From: Sphingomonas sp. LHG3406-1
Lineage (GTDB): Bacteria > Pseudomonadota > Alphaproteobacteria > Sphingomonadales > Sphingomonadaceae
Length of the DNA: 64,000 bases
Assembly: GCF_029637485.1 (NCBI RefSeq)
Contig: NZ_CP069128.1
Span: forward strand, 2,512,001 to 2,576,000
Direction: 5' to 3'
In this document: positions 7,849 through 16,320 of the stretch, in pieces
Layout: each line of letters opens with the position of its first letter
Position numbering within the stretch: the first letter of the stretch is position 1
Program-made: the position numbers and the translations under genes
The notes under the pieces: model-generated
Databases searched by the model: none
What the model was told of the DNA's origin: nothing
The model's input: only the letters and a program-made list of their open reading frames with translations

Positions 7849-8888
7849 TGCGCGCGGTCCTCAGCCTGTCGGCCCTGCTTCTCGCGGGCTGCGCGACTCC
7901 GAGCCAGCCCGTCGCGGACCTACCGGTGACGACGGCGACCGTCACCGCCCGGGGCGAAACCGTCCCGGTCGGCACCGCCAACGCCGACGCGGCCGACGAC
8001 CCGGCCATCTGGCGCAACGTCCGGCGGCCGGCAGACAGCCTGATCGTCGCCACCGACAAGAAGGCCGGCCTCTACGTCTATGGGCTCGACGGGCGCGTGC
8101 GCTCCTTCGTGCAGGCCGGCCAGGTCAACAATGTCGACCTCCTCGACCTCGGCGTCGGGGGCGTCCTGGTGGTGGCGAGCGACCGCAACGACCTCGCCAA
8201 TGCGAAGCTCCAGCTCTACCGGCTCGACAGCGCGGCAGCCCGCCTGGTCCCGCTCGGTTCCGCGCCCGGCGGCGAGGGCGAGGCCTATGGCGTCTGCCTG
8301 TGGCGCTCGGGCAGAGAGGTCCATGCCTTTTCCGTGCTGAAGCAGGGCGGGGTGCACCAGGTCCGGCTCGATCCGGTGCGCGGGACCGGGACCATCGTCC
8401 GTTCCCTCAAGCTCGCCACCCAGCCCGAGGGCTGCGTCGTCGATCGCCGCTCGGCGACCCTCTATGTCGGCGAGGAAGCGGCCGGCATCTGGCGCTTCGA
8501 CGCCCGCGCGAGCGGCCCGACCGACGGCACGCTCGTCGCCCGCGTCGATTCCCAGCGGCTGTTCGCCGATGTCGAGGGCCTGGCGCTCGCACCGCGCGGC
8601 CGCTCGGGCGGCTATCTCGTGGCGTCGAGCCAGGGCGACAATGCCTATGCCGTCTTCGCGCTTCCCGACATGCGCTTCGTCGGCCGCTTCCGCATCGGCC
8701 CGGGCCGCTTCGACGGCACGGAGGAGACCGATGGCATCGACCTTGCGCTCGGCAACTTCGGCGCCGACTATCCGGGCGGATTGCTGGTGGTGCAGGACGG
8801 GCTGAAGCAGCCGGCCGAAGGCGGCGAGCGGCAGAATTTCAAGCTCGTCGCCTGGGCCGACGTCCAGCGGGTGCTGGGTCTTCGCTGA
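7848..8888 (+). CDS. Beta-propeller phytase, lipoprotein
   Basis: 346 aa. A lipoprotein signal (LLLAGC, Cys at 15) anchors it in the envelope. The sequence matches the six-bladed BPP family: DAADDPAIWRNVRRPADSLIVATDKKAGLYVYGLDG, DLLDLGVGGVLVVASDRND, GEGEAYGVCLW, QPEGCVVD, LYVGEEAAGIWRF, DVEGLAL, GYLVASSQGDNAYAVF, TDGIDLA. These supply the acidic residues that bind Ca2+ and the phosphate groups of phytate. It should release phosphate from phytate in the periplasm or at the outer membrane. Its ATG overlaps the receptor stop (TGATG), so the genes are translationally coupled. Confidence 0.92.
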   Translation: MRAVLSLSALLLAGCATPSQPVADLPVTTATVTARGETVPVGTANADAADDPAIWRNVRRPADSLIVATDKKAGLYVYGLDGRVRSFVQAGQVNNVDLLDLGVGGVLVVASDRNDLANAKLQLYRLDSAAARLVPLGSAPGGEGEAYGVCLWRSGREVHAFSVLKQGGVHQVRLDPVRGTGTIVRSLKLATQPEGCVVDRRSATLYVGEEAAGIWRFDARASGPTDGTLVARVDSQRLFADVEGLALAPRGRSGGYLVASSQGDNAYAVFALPDMRFVGRFRIGPGRFDGTEETDGIDLALGNFGADYPGGLLVVQDGLKQPAEGGERQNFKLVAWADVQRVLGLR

Positions 8889-8905
8889 AGCGGGAAGGAA
8901 GTGCG

Positions 8906-10267
8906 TTGCTGATCGACCGCAGGGGTTTTGCCGGGGCAGCGGCTGCCGGTCTCGCCTTCGGCGCATTGCCGGCCAGGGCCAGCCTGCTGCGGCAGGAGCA
9001 GCCCCAGGCCACCTATCGCAACGAAGCGCCGGGGTTCGGCCCGCTCGTGGCCGATCCCCTCGGCTATTTCGACCTGCCGTCCGGCTTCACCTATGCCGTC
9101 CTCAGCCAGGCCGGCGAGGCGATGGACGACGGCTTCATCGCTCCCGACAATTTCGACGGCATGGCCTGCTTTCCGGCCGGCACCGGCAGGGTCGCGCTGG
9201 TCCGCAATCATGAACTGAAGGCCGGTGCCCATGCCGCCGGCCCGGCCGGCACCAGCGACCGCCTCCACCGCCGCCTCGCCGCCTCGCCCCACTTCGGCAA
9301 GGGGCCGGACGGCCGGGTCCTGCCCGGCGGCACCAGCACGCTCGTCGTCGACCTCAAGAGCCGCCGCAGGACCCGCCAGTGGCTGAGCCTCGCCGGAACG
9401 GCAGTGAACTGCGCCGGCGGAGCAACGCCATGGGGTAGCTGGCTGTCCTGCGAGGAGACCACCATCGCCGCGCCCGAGGTCGAGCAATCGCACGGCTGGG
9501 TGTTCGAAGTGCCCGCCGCCCACCGCGGCCTGGTCGAGCCGGTGCGGCTGACGGCGATGGGCCGCTTCCGCCACGAAGCGGCCGCCGTCGATTCGGCGAC
9601 CGGCATCGTCTATCTTACCGAGGACAAGGACGACGGCCTTTTCTACCGCTTCATCCCCGCCAAGAAGGGGCGGCTGGCGGAGGGTGGACGGCTGCAGGCG
9701 CTCGCCATCGCCGACCTGCCGGGCGCCGACACCCGCAACTGGAGCGAGCAGCGGATGACGGTCGGCCAGCCGCTCGCGGTCCGCTGGATCGACCTTGCCC
9801 ACACCCACAGCCCCGATGACGACCTTCGCCAGCGCGGCCGTGCCGCCGGCGCCGCCATCTTCGCCCGCGGCGAAGGCGTGGAGTTCGGCAAGGGCGAGCT
9901 CTATTTCACCTGCACGTCGGGCGGCGCGAAGCGCCACGGCCAGATCATGCGCTACCGGCCCGGGCCGCAGGAGCGGCTCGACCTGTTCGTCGAAAGCGGT
10001 GACGCCGACGTCTTCGACTATGGCGACAACCTCACCATCGCGCCGTGGGGCGACCTGATCGTCTGCGAGGACCGCACCGACGGCAAGACCAACCACCTGC
10101 GCGGGGTCGCGCCGGACGGGCGCATCTACACCTTCGCCCGGCTCCATGCCGACACCGAATTGGCCGGCGTCTGCTTCTCGCCCGACGGAAGCACCATGTT
10201 CGTCAACGCCTACCGCCCCGGCAGGACGCTCGCCATCACCGGCGACTGGGCCCGCGCGCTCGCCTGA
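8906..10267 (+). CDS. PhoX-like alkaline phosphatase (DUF839), Tat-exported
   Basis: 453 aa from a TTG at 8906, chosen because GGAAGGAAG lies 5-10 bases upstream and because it puts the twin-arginine motif DRRGFAG at residues 4-10, followed by a hydrophobic stretch ending LPARA. The body matches the PhoX/DUF839 family: DPLGYFDLPSGFTYAVLSQ, ALVRNHEL, GGTSTLVVD, NCAGGATPWGSWLSCEET, GWVFEVPA, YLTEDKDDGLFYRF, LYFTCTSGGA, FDYGDNLTIAPWGDLIVCED. PhoX enzymes are Tat-secreted, Ca/Fe-dependent phosphomonoesterases induced by phosphate starvation. It begins 17 bases after the phytase stop and completes the phosphate-scavenging operon. Confidence 0.88.
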   Translation: MLIDRRGFAGAAAAGLAFGALPARASLLRQEQPQATYRNEAPGFGPLVADPLGYFDLPSGFTYAVLSQAGEAMDDGFIAPDNFDGMACFPAGTGRVALVRNHELKAGAHAAGPAGTSDRLHRRLAASPHFGKGPDGRVLPGGTSTLVVDLKSRRRTRQWLSLAGTAVNCAGGATPWGSWLSCEETTIAAPEVEQSHGWVFEVPAAHRGLVEPVRLTAMGRFRHEAAAVDSATGIVYLTEDKDDGLFYRFIPAKKGRLAEGGRLQALAIADLPGADTRNWSEQRMTVGQPLAVRWIDLAHTHSPDDDLRQRGRAAGAAIFARGEGVEFGKGELYFTCTSGGAKRHGQIMRYRPGPQERLDLFVESGDADVFDYGDNLTIAPWGDLIVCEDRTDGKTNHLRGVAPDGRIYTFARLHADTELAGVCFSPDGSTMFVNAYRPGRTLAITGDWARALA

Positions 10268-10279
10268 TCCGGTGCCGCT

Positions 10280-10873
10280 CTAGGCGGCCGTGCCGGACAG
10301 GTCCGGCCAGCGGTCGAGGTCCTCGGGGCGATCGCAGTCGGCGAGCAGGGGGAGGAGGGCAGGATCGATCCCGCGCCCGCGCAGCCGCTCGAGGGTGAGG
10401 GCGAACACCTGGTCGCTGCTCCACGGCATGTCCGCGAAGAGATAGTCGCTGGGCTGGCGGAGGCCGAGCGCCCAATAGCCGCCATCCTCGGCCGGCCCGA
10501 GCACGGCAGGGCTGGTCCGCATTCGCGCCGCCGCTTCGACCAGGTGGCCGGCGGTGAGGTCCGGAAGGTCGGACCCGATGAACAGCGCGGGCGCCGGATT
10601 TGCCGCTCGCCGGAGCCGCTCGCCAAGGTCGCCCTCGCCCTGGTCGGCCAGCAGCAGATCGTCGCCGAGCCAGGCGGCGAAGTGGGCCCGGGTGGCACCG
10701 GTGGTGCGAACCTCGACCGTCAGCCCCGACGCCCGCGCCGCTTCGAGGGTCCGCTCGGTCAGCCGCCGATGCAGCGCCGCCGCGCCTTCCGCGCCAAGCG
10801 CGGGAATGAGGCGCGTCTTGGCTTTTCCAGGCTCGGGATAGCGCGTGAAGATCACCAGTCGGACAGGGCTCAT
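10280..10873 (-). CDS. GT-A fold glycosyltransferase, DUF2064/TIGR04282 (transferase 1, rSAM/selenodomain-associated)
   Basis: 197 aa from ATG 10873 (MSPVRLVIFTRYPEPGKAKTR); the frame is open for another 900 bases upstream but only as an antisense shadow. The N-terminus carries the nucleotide-sugar binding G-x-x-K-T-R-L motif, and FIGSDLPDLTAGHL and LGPAEDGGYWALGL are diagnostic of this family. Family members sit near radical SAM genes and a second transferase (TIGR04283), and one such pair is annotated in arsenosugar synthesis. Here the TIGR04283 partner and a radical SAM gene lie 3-5 kb away in another operon. Confidence 0.85.
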   Translation of the reverse strand: MSPVRLVIFTRYPEPGKAKTRLIPALGAEGAAALHRRLTERTLEAARASGLTVEVRTTGATRAHFAAWLGDDLLLADQGEGDLGERLRRAANPAPALFIGSDLPDLTAGHLVEAAARMRTSPAVLGPAEDGGYWALGLRQPSDYLFADMPWSSDQVFALTLERLRGRGIDPALLPLLADCDRPEDLDRWPDLSGTAA

Positions 10874-10945
10874 CGGCCTGCTGCTAGTGCAACCGCGACC
10901 AACGGGCGAATGAAACTTGCCCCGAAAGCTGCCATTAGGGGCGCG

Positions 10946-11764
10946 ATGAGCTTTCCCTGGCATCTGGAACCCTGGATCCGCTTCGGTGCCTTTGCCGGTG
11001 TCCTGCTGCTTCTCGCCGGGATCGAGCTGCTGGCACCGCGCCGGCGACCGTCCGCCGGCCGGCGGCAGCGCTGGCCCGGAAACCTCGGGCTGGTAGCGCT
11101 CGACACTTTGCTGGTCCGCTTCCTTTTCCCCGTCGCCGCGGTCGGTGCGGCGCTGGTCGCACAGGAGCGCGGCTGGGGGCTGTTCAGCCTCACCGCGCTT
11201 CCGTTCTGGCTGGAGATCGCGCTTGCCGTGGTGCTGCTCGACCTCATCATCTACGGCCAGCATGTGCTGTTCCACGCCGCGCCCTGGCTGTGGCGGGTGC
11301 ACCGGGTGCATCATGCCGACCTCGAGTTCGACGTCACCACCGGCCTTCGCTTCCATCCGGTCGAGATCCTGCTGTCGATGGCGATCAAGGTCGCCGCGGT
11401 GATGGCGCTGGGCGCCGCCGCCCTCGCCGTGCTGATCTTCGAGGTGCTGCTCAACGCCACCGCCATGTGGAGCCATTCGAACATACGCCTGCCGGGCAGG
11501 GTCGATCGGCTGGTCCGCCACCTGCTGGTGACGCCCGACATGCACCGGACCCACCATTCGGTCGTGCCCCGCGAGACCCACAGCAATTTCGGCTTCAACC
11601 TTGCGTTCTGGGACCGTCTCTTCGGCACCTATCGCGAGCGGCCGGAGGCAGGCCATGAAGGGATGACGATCGGCATTCCGGACTATGGTTCGGCCGGGCA
11701 GCTTCGCCTCGACCGCATGCTGCTGATGCCGTTCCGGCAACCGCCTGAGGAGAAGGAGACGTGA
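10946..11764 (+). CDS. Sterol desaturase / fatty acid hydroxylase family protein
   Basis: 272 aa from ATG 10946 (AGGGG upstream); an in-frame ATG at 10910 is less likely. It is a di-iron membrane enzyme with the eight-His signature: QHVLFH, HRVHHAD, and later HRTHHSVVPRETHSN. Hydrophobic segments occur near residues 10-30, 55-75, 85-105 and 145-170. Family members hydroxylate or desaturate lipids; the substrate (hopanoid, carotenoid or fatty acyl) is not evident. Its TGA overlaps the next gene's ATG. Confidence 0.88.
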   Translation: MSFPWHLEPWIRFGAFAGVLLLLAGIELLAPRRRPSAGRRQRWPGNLGLVALDTLLVRFLFPVAAVGAALVAQERGWGLFSLTALPFWLEIALAVVLLDLIIYGQHVLFHAAPWLWRVHRVHHADLEFDVTTGLRFHPVEILLSMAIKVAAVMALGAAALAVLIFEVLLNATAMWSHSNIRLPGRVDRLVRHLLVTPDMHRTHHSVVPRETHSNFGFNLAFWDRLFGTYRERPEAGHEGMTIGIPDYGSAGQLRLDRMLLMPFRQPPEEKET

Positions 11765-12555
11765 TGAGCGAGGGAGATGGCAAGGGAAGGTGGGGCGCAC
11801 GCCTGTCGCTGGCGGCCCTGCTGCTCAGCCTCGGCGGCATCGGCGCGGCGCTGGTCGCGGCGATCGGCACCGGCACCGCGACCTGGGGCTTCGCCGTCGG
11901 TCTGCGGCTGCTCGGCTATGCCTTCTTCGCGGCCATCGCCGGCGGCGTGCTGGCCATCGTGGCGTGGTTCCTGCTTCGGCGGAGCGGGCGCAAGGCGGGG
12001 TGGCGGATTGCGGTGGCGCTCTTGTCCGCGCTCCTGTTCACCGGCTACCTCGGAAGCATGATCCTGACCGCCCGAAGCGTTCCGGCGATCCACGATGCGG
12101 CGACCGACCTCGACGATCTGCCACAGTTCCGGACGCTGGCCTTGCGCGCCGACAATCTCGAGCGCGTGCCCGACCAGGGCAAGCCCGAGCTCAAGGCGCT
12201 GAGCCCGGAGGAACGGTGGAAGGCGCTCCACCGCCAGGCCTATGGCGATCTCCAGCCGCTGCGCCTGGCGGTCGCTCCCGCCGACGCGCTGCGCGAGGCA
12301 CAGGCGCTGGCCGAGCAGAAGGGCTGGGCGGTCGCGGCCTATGATCCCGCCGCCGGCACGCTCGAGGCGACGGCGACGACGCTCTTCTTCCGCTTCAAGG
12401 ACGATGTGGTGGTCCGGGTCCGCCCCGATCCCGGCCAGGCCGGCGGCTCGATCGTCGACATGCGCTCGGTCAGCCGGGTCGGCCTCAGCGATCTCGGCGT
12501 CAATGCTCGGCGCATCCGCTCCTTCCTCAACGATCTCAAGGCCGCCGCCGAATGA
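11764..12555 (+). CDS. DUF1499 family membrane protein
   Basis: 263 aa from the ATG that overlaps the previous TGA; a GTG one codon earlier is an alternative. Three hydrophobic segments lie in the first 100 residues (ALLLSLGGIGAALVAAIG, LLGYAFFAAIAGGVLAIVAWFLL, VALLSALLFTGYLGSMI). A soluble DUF1499 domain follows from about 110, containing FRFKDDVVVRVRP and the characteristic DMRSVSRVGLSDLGVNARRIRSFL. Function is unknown. It overlaps mtnP by four bases. Confidence 0.85.
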   Translation: MSEGDGKGRWGARLSLAALLLSLGGIGAALVAAIGTGTATWGFAVGLRLLGYAFFAAIAGGVLAIVAWFLLRRSGRKAGWRIAVALLSALLFTGYLGSMILTARSVPAIHDAATDLDDLPQFRTLALRADNLERVPDQGKPELKALSPEERWKALHRQAYGDLQPLRLAVAPADALREAQALAEQKGWAVAAYDPAAGTLEATATTLFFRFKDDVVVRVRPDPGQAGGSIVDMRSVSRVGLSDLGVNARRIRSFLNDLKAAAE

Positions 12556-13427
12556 GCGAGTGGACGATCGGAATCGTCGGCGGATCGGGCATCTATGCCA
12601 TCGACGCGCTGGAAGACGCCGCCTGGGTCGATGTCGACACACCGTGGGGACGGCCGTCAGACCAGCTGCTGACGGGGCGCATCGGACCGGTGCGCTTCGT
12701 CTTCCTGCCCCGCCACGGACGCGGCCACCGGATCCCGCCGGGCGACGTCAACGCCCGCGCCAACATCTTCGCGCTGAAGGCGGCCGGCTGCACCGACGTC
12801 GTTGCCATCTCGGCCGTCGGCTCGCTCAGGGAGGAACTGCCGCCGGGCCAGTTCGTGGTGGTCGACCAGTTCATCGACCGCACCGTGGCCCGCCCGTCGA
12901 GCTTCTTCGGGCCTGGCCTCGTCGCCCACGTGTCGATGGCCGACCCGACCTGCGCGCGCCTTGCCGGGCTGTGCGCCGACGCCGCCACCGCGGCCGGCGC
13001 CAAGATCACGCGCGGCGGCACCTATCTCGCGATGGAAGGCCCGCAATTCTCCTCGCGCGCCGAAAGCCTGCTCTACCGCCAGTGGGGCTGCGACGTGATC
13101 GGCATGACCGCCATGCCCGAAGCCCGGCTCGCCCGCGAGGCGGAGCTGCCCTACGCGCTGGTCGGCATGGTCACCGATTATGACTGCTGGCGGGGAGAGG
13201 GCGAGAAGGTCGAGGTGGCGGCGGTGATCGCGCAGCTCGGCGCCAATGCCGACCTCGGCCGGCGGCTGGTGATCGAACTCGCCCGCTCGCTCCCCGCCGA
13301 ACGCATCCCTTCGCCAGTCGATACGGTCCTCGACTTCGCGCTGATCACCGCGCCGGACGCCCGCGATCCCGCACTCCTCGAAAAGCTCGACGCGATCCTC
13401 GCCCGGACCCTCGCCCGTCAGCCGTAG
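12552..13427 (+). CDS. mtnP: S-methyl-5'-thioadenosine phosphorylase
   Basis: 291 aa, ATG overlapping the DUF1499 stop (ATGA). It matches the MTAP/PNP family: IGIVGGSGIYAID, the phosphate-binding PRHGRGHRIPPGDVNARANI, ISAVGSLREELPPGQFVVVDQFIDRT, YLAMEGPQFSSRAES and DVIGMTAMPEARLAREAE. It cleaves methylthioadenosine with phosphate to adenine and methylthioribose-1-phosphate, recycling the by-product of polyamine synthesis. Its stop overlaps the convergent glycosyltransferase by 10 bases. Confidence 0.94.
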   Translation: MSEWTIGIVGGSGIYAIDALEDAAWVDVDTPWGRPSDQLLTGRIGPVRFVFLPRHGRGHRIPPGDVNARANIFALKAAGCTDVVAISAVGSLREELPPGQFVVVDQFIDRTVARPSSFFGPGLVAHVSMADPTCARLAGLCADAATAAGAKITRGGTYLAMEGPQFSSRAESLLYRQWGCDVIGMTAMPEARLAREAELPYALVGMVTDYDCWRGEGEKVEVAAVIAQLGANADLGRRLVIELARSLPAERIPSPVDTVLDFALITAPDARDPALLEKLDAILARTLARQP

Positions 13428-14077
13428 TGGCGCGCGATCCGTTCGGGGCTGGCCCCGAGCGTGTAGAGCGCAAGGCAGGACAGGTTGCGCGCCGAGCGCC
13501 GCCACCAGCCGTCCCGCCGCCACCGTTCGGCCGAGGTGACCGCCGCGACGTCGATCTGCCGGATCCGCCTGCGCCCAAGTCGGCGGACGAGGTCGACATC
13601 CTCCATCAGCGGCAGCGAGCGGAAACCCCCGACCGCCTCGTACAATCGCCGCGAGACGAGCAGCCCCTGGTCGCCATAAGGGAGGGCGAGCGCGCCGACC
13701 CGAAGCCCGACGCCAAGCTCGATCAGCCGCGCCTGCCAGGCTGCATCATCGAGACGGAAGGAGAAAAAGGCTGCCTGTCCGGGCCGCTGGTCCATATGCG
13801 CCTGCGCCGCCGCCAGCCATTCCGGGCCAAGCAACGTGTCCGCATGGAGGAACAGCAGCCACGCGCCCCGTGCGGCTTCGGCGCCGGCCGCAAGCTGCCC
13901 GCCGCGCCCGCGGGCCGTCTCGATCACCCGCGCGCCACGCGCTGCCGCCAGCGCGCTGGTCCCGTCCTTCGACCCGCCATCGACCACGACCAGCTCGTCG
14001 GCGCCTGCCAGCCGATCGAGGCAGGCGGGCAGCGTCGCCGCCGCGTCGAGCGTCGGGATGATCACCGACAGCCGCAC
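13418..14077 (-). CDS. Family 2 glycosyltransferase, TIGR04283 (transferase 2, rSAM/selenodomain-associated)
   Basis: 219 aa from GTG 14077 (VRLSVIIPTLDAAATLPACL), with GGGAG upstream and only 14 bases after the radical SAM stop. GT2 motifs are ELVVVDGGSKDGT (nucleotide binding), WLLFLHADTLLGPEW (the DxD equivalent HAD) and GDQGLLVSRRLYEAVGGF, with EDVDLVRRLGRRR as the catalytic acidic region. The family is often neighbour to TIGR04282 and a radical SAM protein. The acceptor is unknown. Confidence 0.86.
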   Translation of the reverse strand: MRLSVIIPTLDAAATLPACLDRLAGADELVVVDGGSKDGTSALAAARGARVIETARGRGGQLAAGAEAARGAWLLFLHADTLLGPEWLAAAQAHMDQRPGQAAFFSFRLDDAAWQARLIELGVGLRVGALALPYGDQGLLVSRRLYEAVGGFRSLPLMEDVDLVRRLGRRRIRQIDVAAVTSAERWRRDGWWRRSARNLSCLALYTLGASPERIARHYG

Positions 14078-14091
14078 GGCGCCCGCTCCCT

Positions 14092-15042
14092 TCAGGCCGA
14101 GCAGCTCGCGCCGCCGAGCACGCAGAAGCGCGCGCAATGGGGATGGTTGAGCGCCACCGGCCGGCTCGCCTCGACCAGGGTCTCGCCCATGGTGAATCGC
14201 GGATCATAGGGGATGAGCGTGCAGGCGGCGACCACCGGCCGCGATTCGCCCTTGCGCTTCACCACCATGCGGCTCGACGCGCACATGATCACGTCCGGGG
14301 ACTTGCCGAGGATGCCCCAGCAGGCGTCGGTGATCTCCGGCACGTCCGCCGTCGCATCCATCTCCGGGAACAGCACCAGCGCGCCCGGGTCGGCGGCGTC
14401 GACCTTCAGCCCCTCCTCGGCGAAGAGCGCTGCATAGCCGGCCCGCGCGTCACCCTGACTTTCGCCCGGCAGCTGCCGTCCGGCGATCGCCAGCCGGAAG
14501 CCATGGTCGGACAGCCAGCGGCAGCCGGCGATGGCCTTGTCCCACGTGCCCTCGCCGCGCTCCGCCTCATGGACCGCGCGACGGTAGTGATCGAGGCTGA
14601 CCCGCATGGTCAGCCGCTCGCTGCGCAAGGCTTCCAACCGCTCCTCGAAGCGCCGCATCGGCCGCATGGCATTGGTCAGCACCAGCACGTCGAATCCGCG
14701 GAAGAGCGCCGCCTCCAGAATCCCGATCATGTCCGGGTTCATGAAGGGCTCGCCGCCGGTGAAGCCGATCTCCCGGACGCCGAGCGCCTGCGCCTCGTCG
14801 AGATAGGCCTCGGTCTCGGCCAGGCTGATGTACACCAGCGCGTCGTTACGCGGGCTGCTTTCGATGTAGCAGGTCTTGCAGGCGAGGTTGCAGAGCGTGC
14901 CGGTGTTGATCCACAGCGTCTCGAACCGCCGCATCGCCACCATCGCCCGCGGCTCGCCGGCGGCGGTCACCAAAGGATCGCGGAACTTGGCCGGGTCGAG
15001 CGCGCGCGCGCTGGACAGGGCGAAGGGGCTGAGGTCGTTCAC
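14092..15042 (-). CDS. Radical SAM protein with C-terminal Cys cluster
   Basis: 316 aa. The [4Fe-4S]/SAM motif is CNLACKTCY (Cx3Cx2C) at residues about 53-61, followed by the GGEPF motif (GFTGGEPFMNPDM). The C-terminus has further Cys residues (CTLIPYD, HPHCARFCVLGGASCSA), which could bind an auxiliary cluster in a SPASM-like way. It lies between msrA and a TIGR04283 glycosyltransferase in one tightly packed operon. It does not look like ArsS, which carries a C-terminal selenodomain, so an arsenosugar role is not supported. The reaction is unknown. Confidence 0.85.
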   Translation of the reverse strand: MNDLSPFALSSARALDPAKFRDPLVTAAGEPRAMVAMRRFETLWINTGTLCNLACKTCYIESSPRNDALVYISLAETEAYLDEAQALGVREIGFTGGEPFMNPDMIGILEAALFRGFDVLVLTNAMRPMRRFEERLEALRSERLTMRVSLDHYRRAVHEAERGEGTWDKAIAGCRWLSDHGFRLAIAGRQLPGESQGDARAGYAALFAEEGLKVDAADPGALVLFPEMDATADVPEITDACWGILGKSPDVIMCASSRMVVKRKGESRPVVAACTLIPYDPRFTMGETLVEASRPVALNHPHCARFCVLGGASCSA

Positions 15043-15052
15043 GCAGCCACGT

Positions 15053-15661
15053 TTACTTGCCGCCCCACACTTCGGCCAGCCGCGCGTCGCGCCCGCAGCG
15101 CGAGCGGTAGAAGCGGTAGCGGATCGGGTTCTTCTTGTAATAGTCCTGGTGATAGTCCTCGGCCGGCGTGAAGGTCGCGGCGGGAAGGACCAGCGTCGCC
15201 ACCGGCTTCTTCAGGACTTGCTGCGTGCGCGCGTTCATCGCCTCGGCGACCCGGCGCTGCTCGGCATTCGCCACGAAGAAGGCCGCCCGATACTGGTAGC
15301 CGCGATCGCAGAAGCTGCCGCCGGCATCGAGCGGGTCGATCGTCCGCATGAAACGTGCTGCCAGCTGTGCATAGCTGACCCTGGCCGGGTCGTAGGTCAC
15401 CCGAACCGCCTCGATGTGCCCCGTGCCGCCGGCCGACACCTGCTCGTAGGTCGGATTGGCGGTGCGCCCGCCGGTATAGCCCGACACGGTCGCGATCACG
15501 CCCGGCATCTTGTCGAAGTCGCTTTCGGTGCACCAGAAGCAGCCGCCCGCGAACACCGCCGTCGCTCGCTGGCCGCCGCCTGGAGCGGTTGAGGCGGGGG
15601 AGGGATCGCTGCCGCAGGCGGTCAGTGCCCCGAGCAGGCCAAGGACCGCGAGGCGGCCCAT
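15053..15661 (-). CDS. msrA: Peptide-methionine (S)-S-oxide reductase MsrA, lipoprotein
   Basis: 202 aa from ATG 15661, 13 bases after the msrB stop; an ATG at 15685 would overlap msrB and spoil the signal peptide. The lipoprotein signal is LLGALTAC. The catalytic motif GGCFWCTESDF and SGYTGG, HIEAVRVTYDP and YHQDYYKKNP are all MsrA signatures. It repairs methionine-S-sulfoxide, here in the envelope. Coupled export of MsrA and MsrB suggests protection of periplasmic proteins against oxidants. Confidence 0.93.
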   Translation of the reverse strand: MGRLAVLGLLGALTACGSDPSPASTAPGGGQRATAVFAGGCFWCTESDFDKMPGVIATVSGYTGGRTANPTYEQVSAGGTGHIEAVRVTYDPARVSYAQLAARFMRTIDPLDAGGSFCDRGYQYRAAFFVANAEQRRVAEAMNARTQQVLKKPVATLVLPAATFTPAEDYHQDYYKKNPIRYRFYRSRCGRDARLAEVWGGK

Positions 15662-15674
15662 CACGCCCACGCCC

Positions 15675-16160
15675 TCAGGCCGCACGGAAGGTCATTGCCG
15701 CGCCGTTCATGCAATAGCGCTTGCCGGTCGGCGCCGGCCCGTCGTCGAACACATGGCCGAGATGCCCACCGCAGCGGCGGCAATGGACTTCGGTGCGCTG
15801 GAACGGGCCGAACCCGTCGGGCCGCGTCCGCACCGCATTGGCGATCGGCGCATAGAAGCTCGGCCAGCCGGTGCCGCTCTCATATTTGGTGTCCGAGCGG
15901 TAGAGTGGCAGGGCGCAACCGGCGCAGGCATAGATGCCGCGCCTCTTCTCGTCGTTGAGCGGGCTCGAGCGCGGCCGCTCGGTCTTCTCCTCGCGCAGCA
16001 CGGCGAAGGCGGCCGGCGACAGCATCCGCCGCCACTCTTCCTTCGACCGGGTGATCTCGAAGCTTTCCTTCGCCGCCGACGAGCCGCAGCCGGCCAACAG
16101 CCCGCCCAGCGCCGTCAGCGATCCGCCAAGAAACCCGCGCTTCGTCATGTTCGTATCCAT
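15675..16160 (-). CDS. msrB: Peptide-methionine (R)-S-oxide reductase MsrB, exported
   Basis: 161 aa from ATG 16160; the frame is open to 16280 but family similarity and the signal begin here. Residues 6-30 carry a Tat-like KRGFLGGSL followed by the lipobox LLAGC. Zinc ligands are CAGC and CRRC, and the catalytic Cys is in RYCMNG. ESGTGWPSFYAPI is the family signature. It reduces methionine-R-sulfoxide and heads the msrB-msrA-radical SAM-glycosyltransferase operon. Confidence 0.92.
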   Translation of the reverse strand: MDTNMTKRGFLGGSLTALGGLLAGCGSSAAKESFEITRSKEEWRRMLSPAAFAVLREEKTERPRSSPLNDEKRRGIYACAGCALPLYRSDTKYESGTGWPSFYAPIANAVRTRPDGFGPFQRTEVHCRRCGGHLGHVFDDGPAPTGKRYCMNGAAMTFRAA

Positions 16161-16320
16161 GCTGCCCTTCAGCCTTGCTTGACCCGGCGTCGCTTCGATG
16201 CCCAACGCTTTCGGGTAGAGCGCGGCGCAAGCTACAGGTCGCCGAGCCCGGAAGATGGGGAGCAATGGTGCCGATGCCAAGCCACATGCCGAGCGGTTGC
16301 CCTCACCGGAGCAGCGCCGA

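Noticed and set aside
13418..15042. Arsenosugar biosynthesis cluster
   Set aside because: The TIGR04283 transferase is present, but the radical SAM protein lacks the ArsS selenodomain and no ars genes are nearby, so the assignment is not supported.
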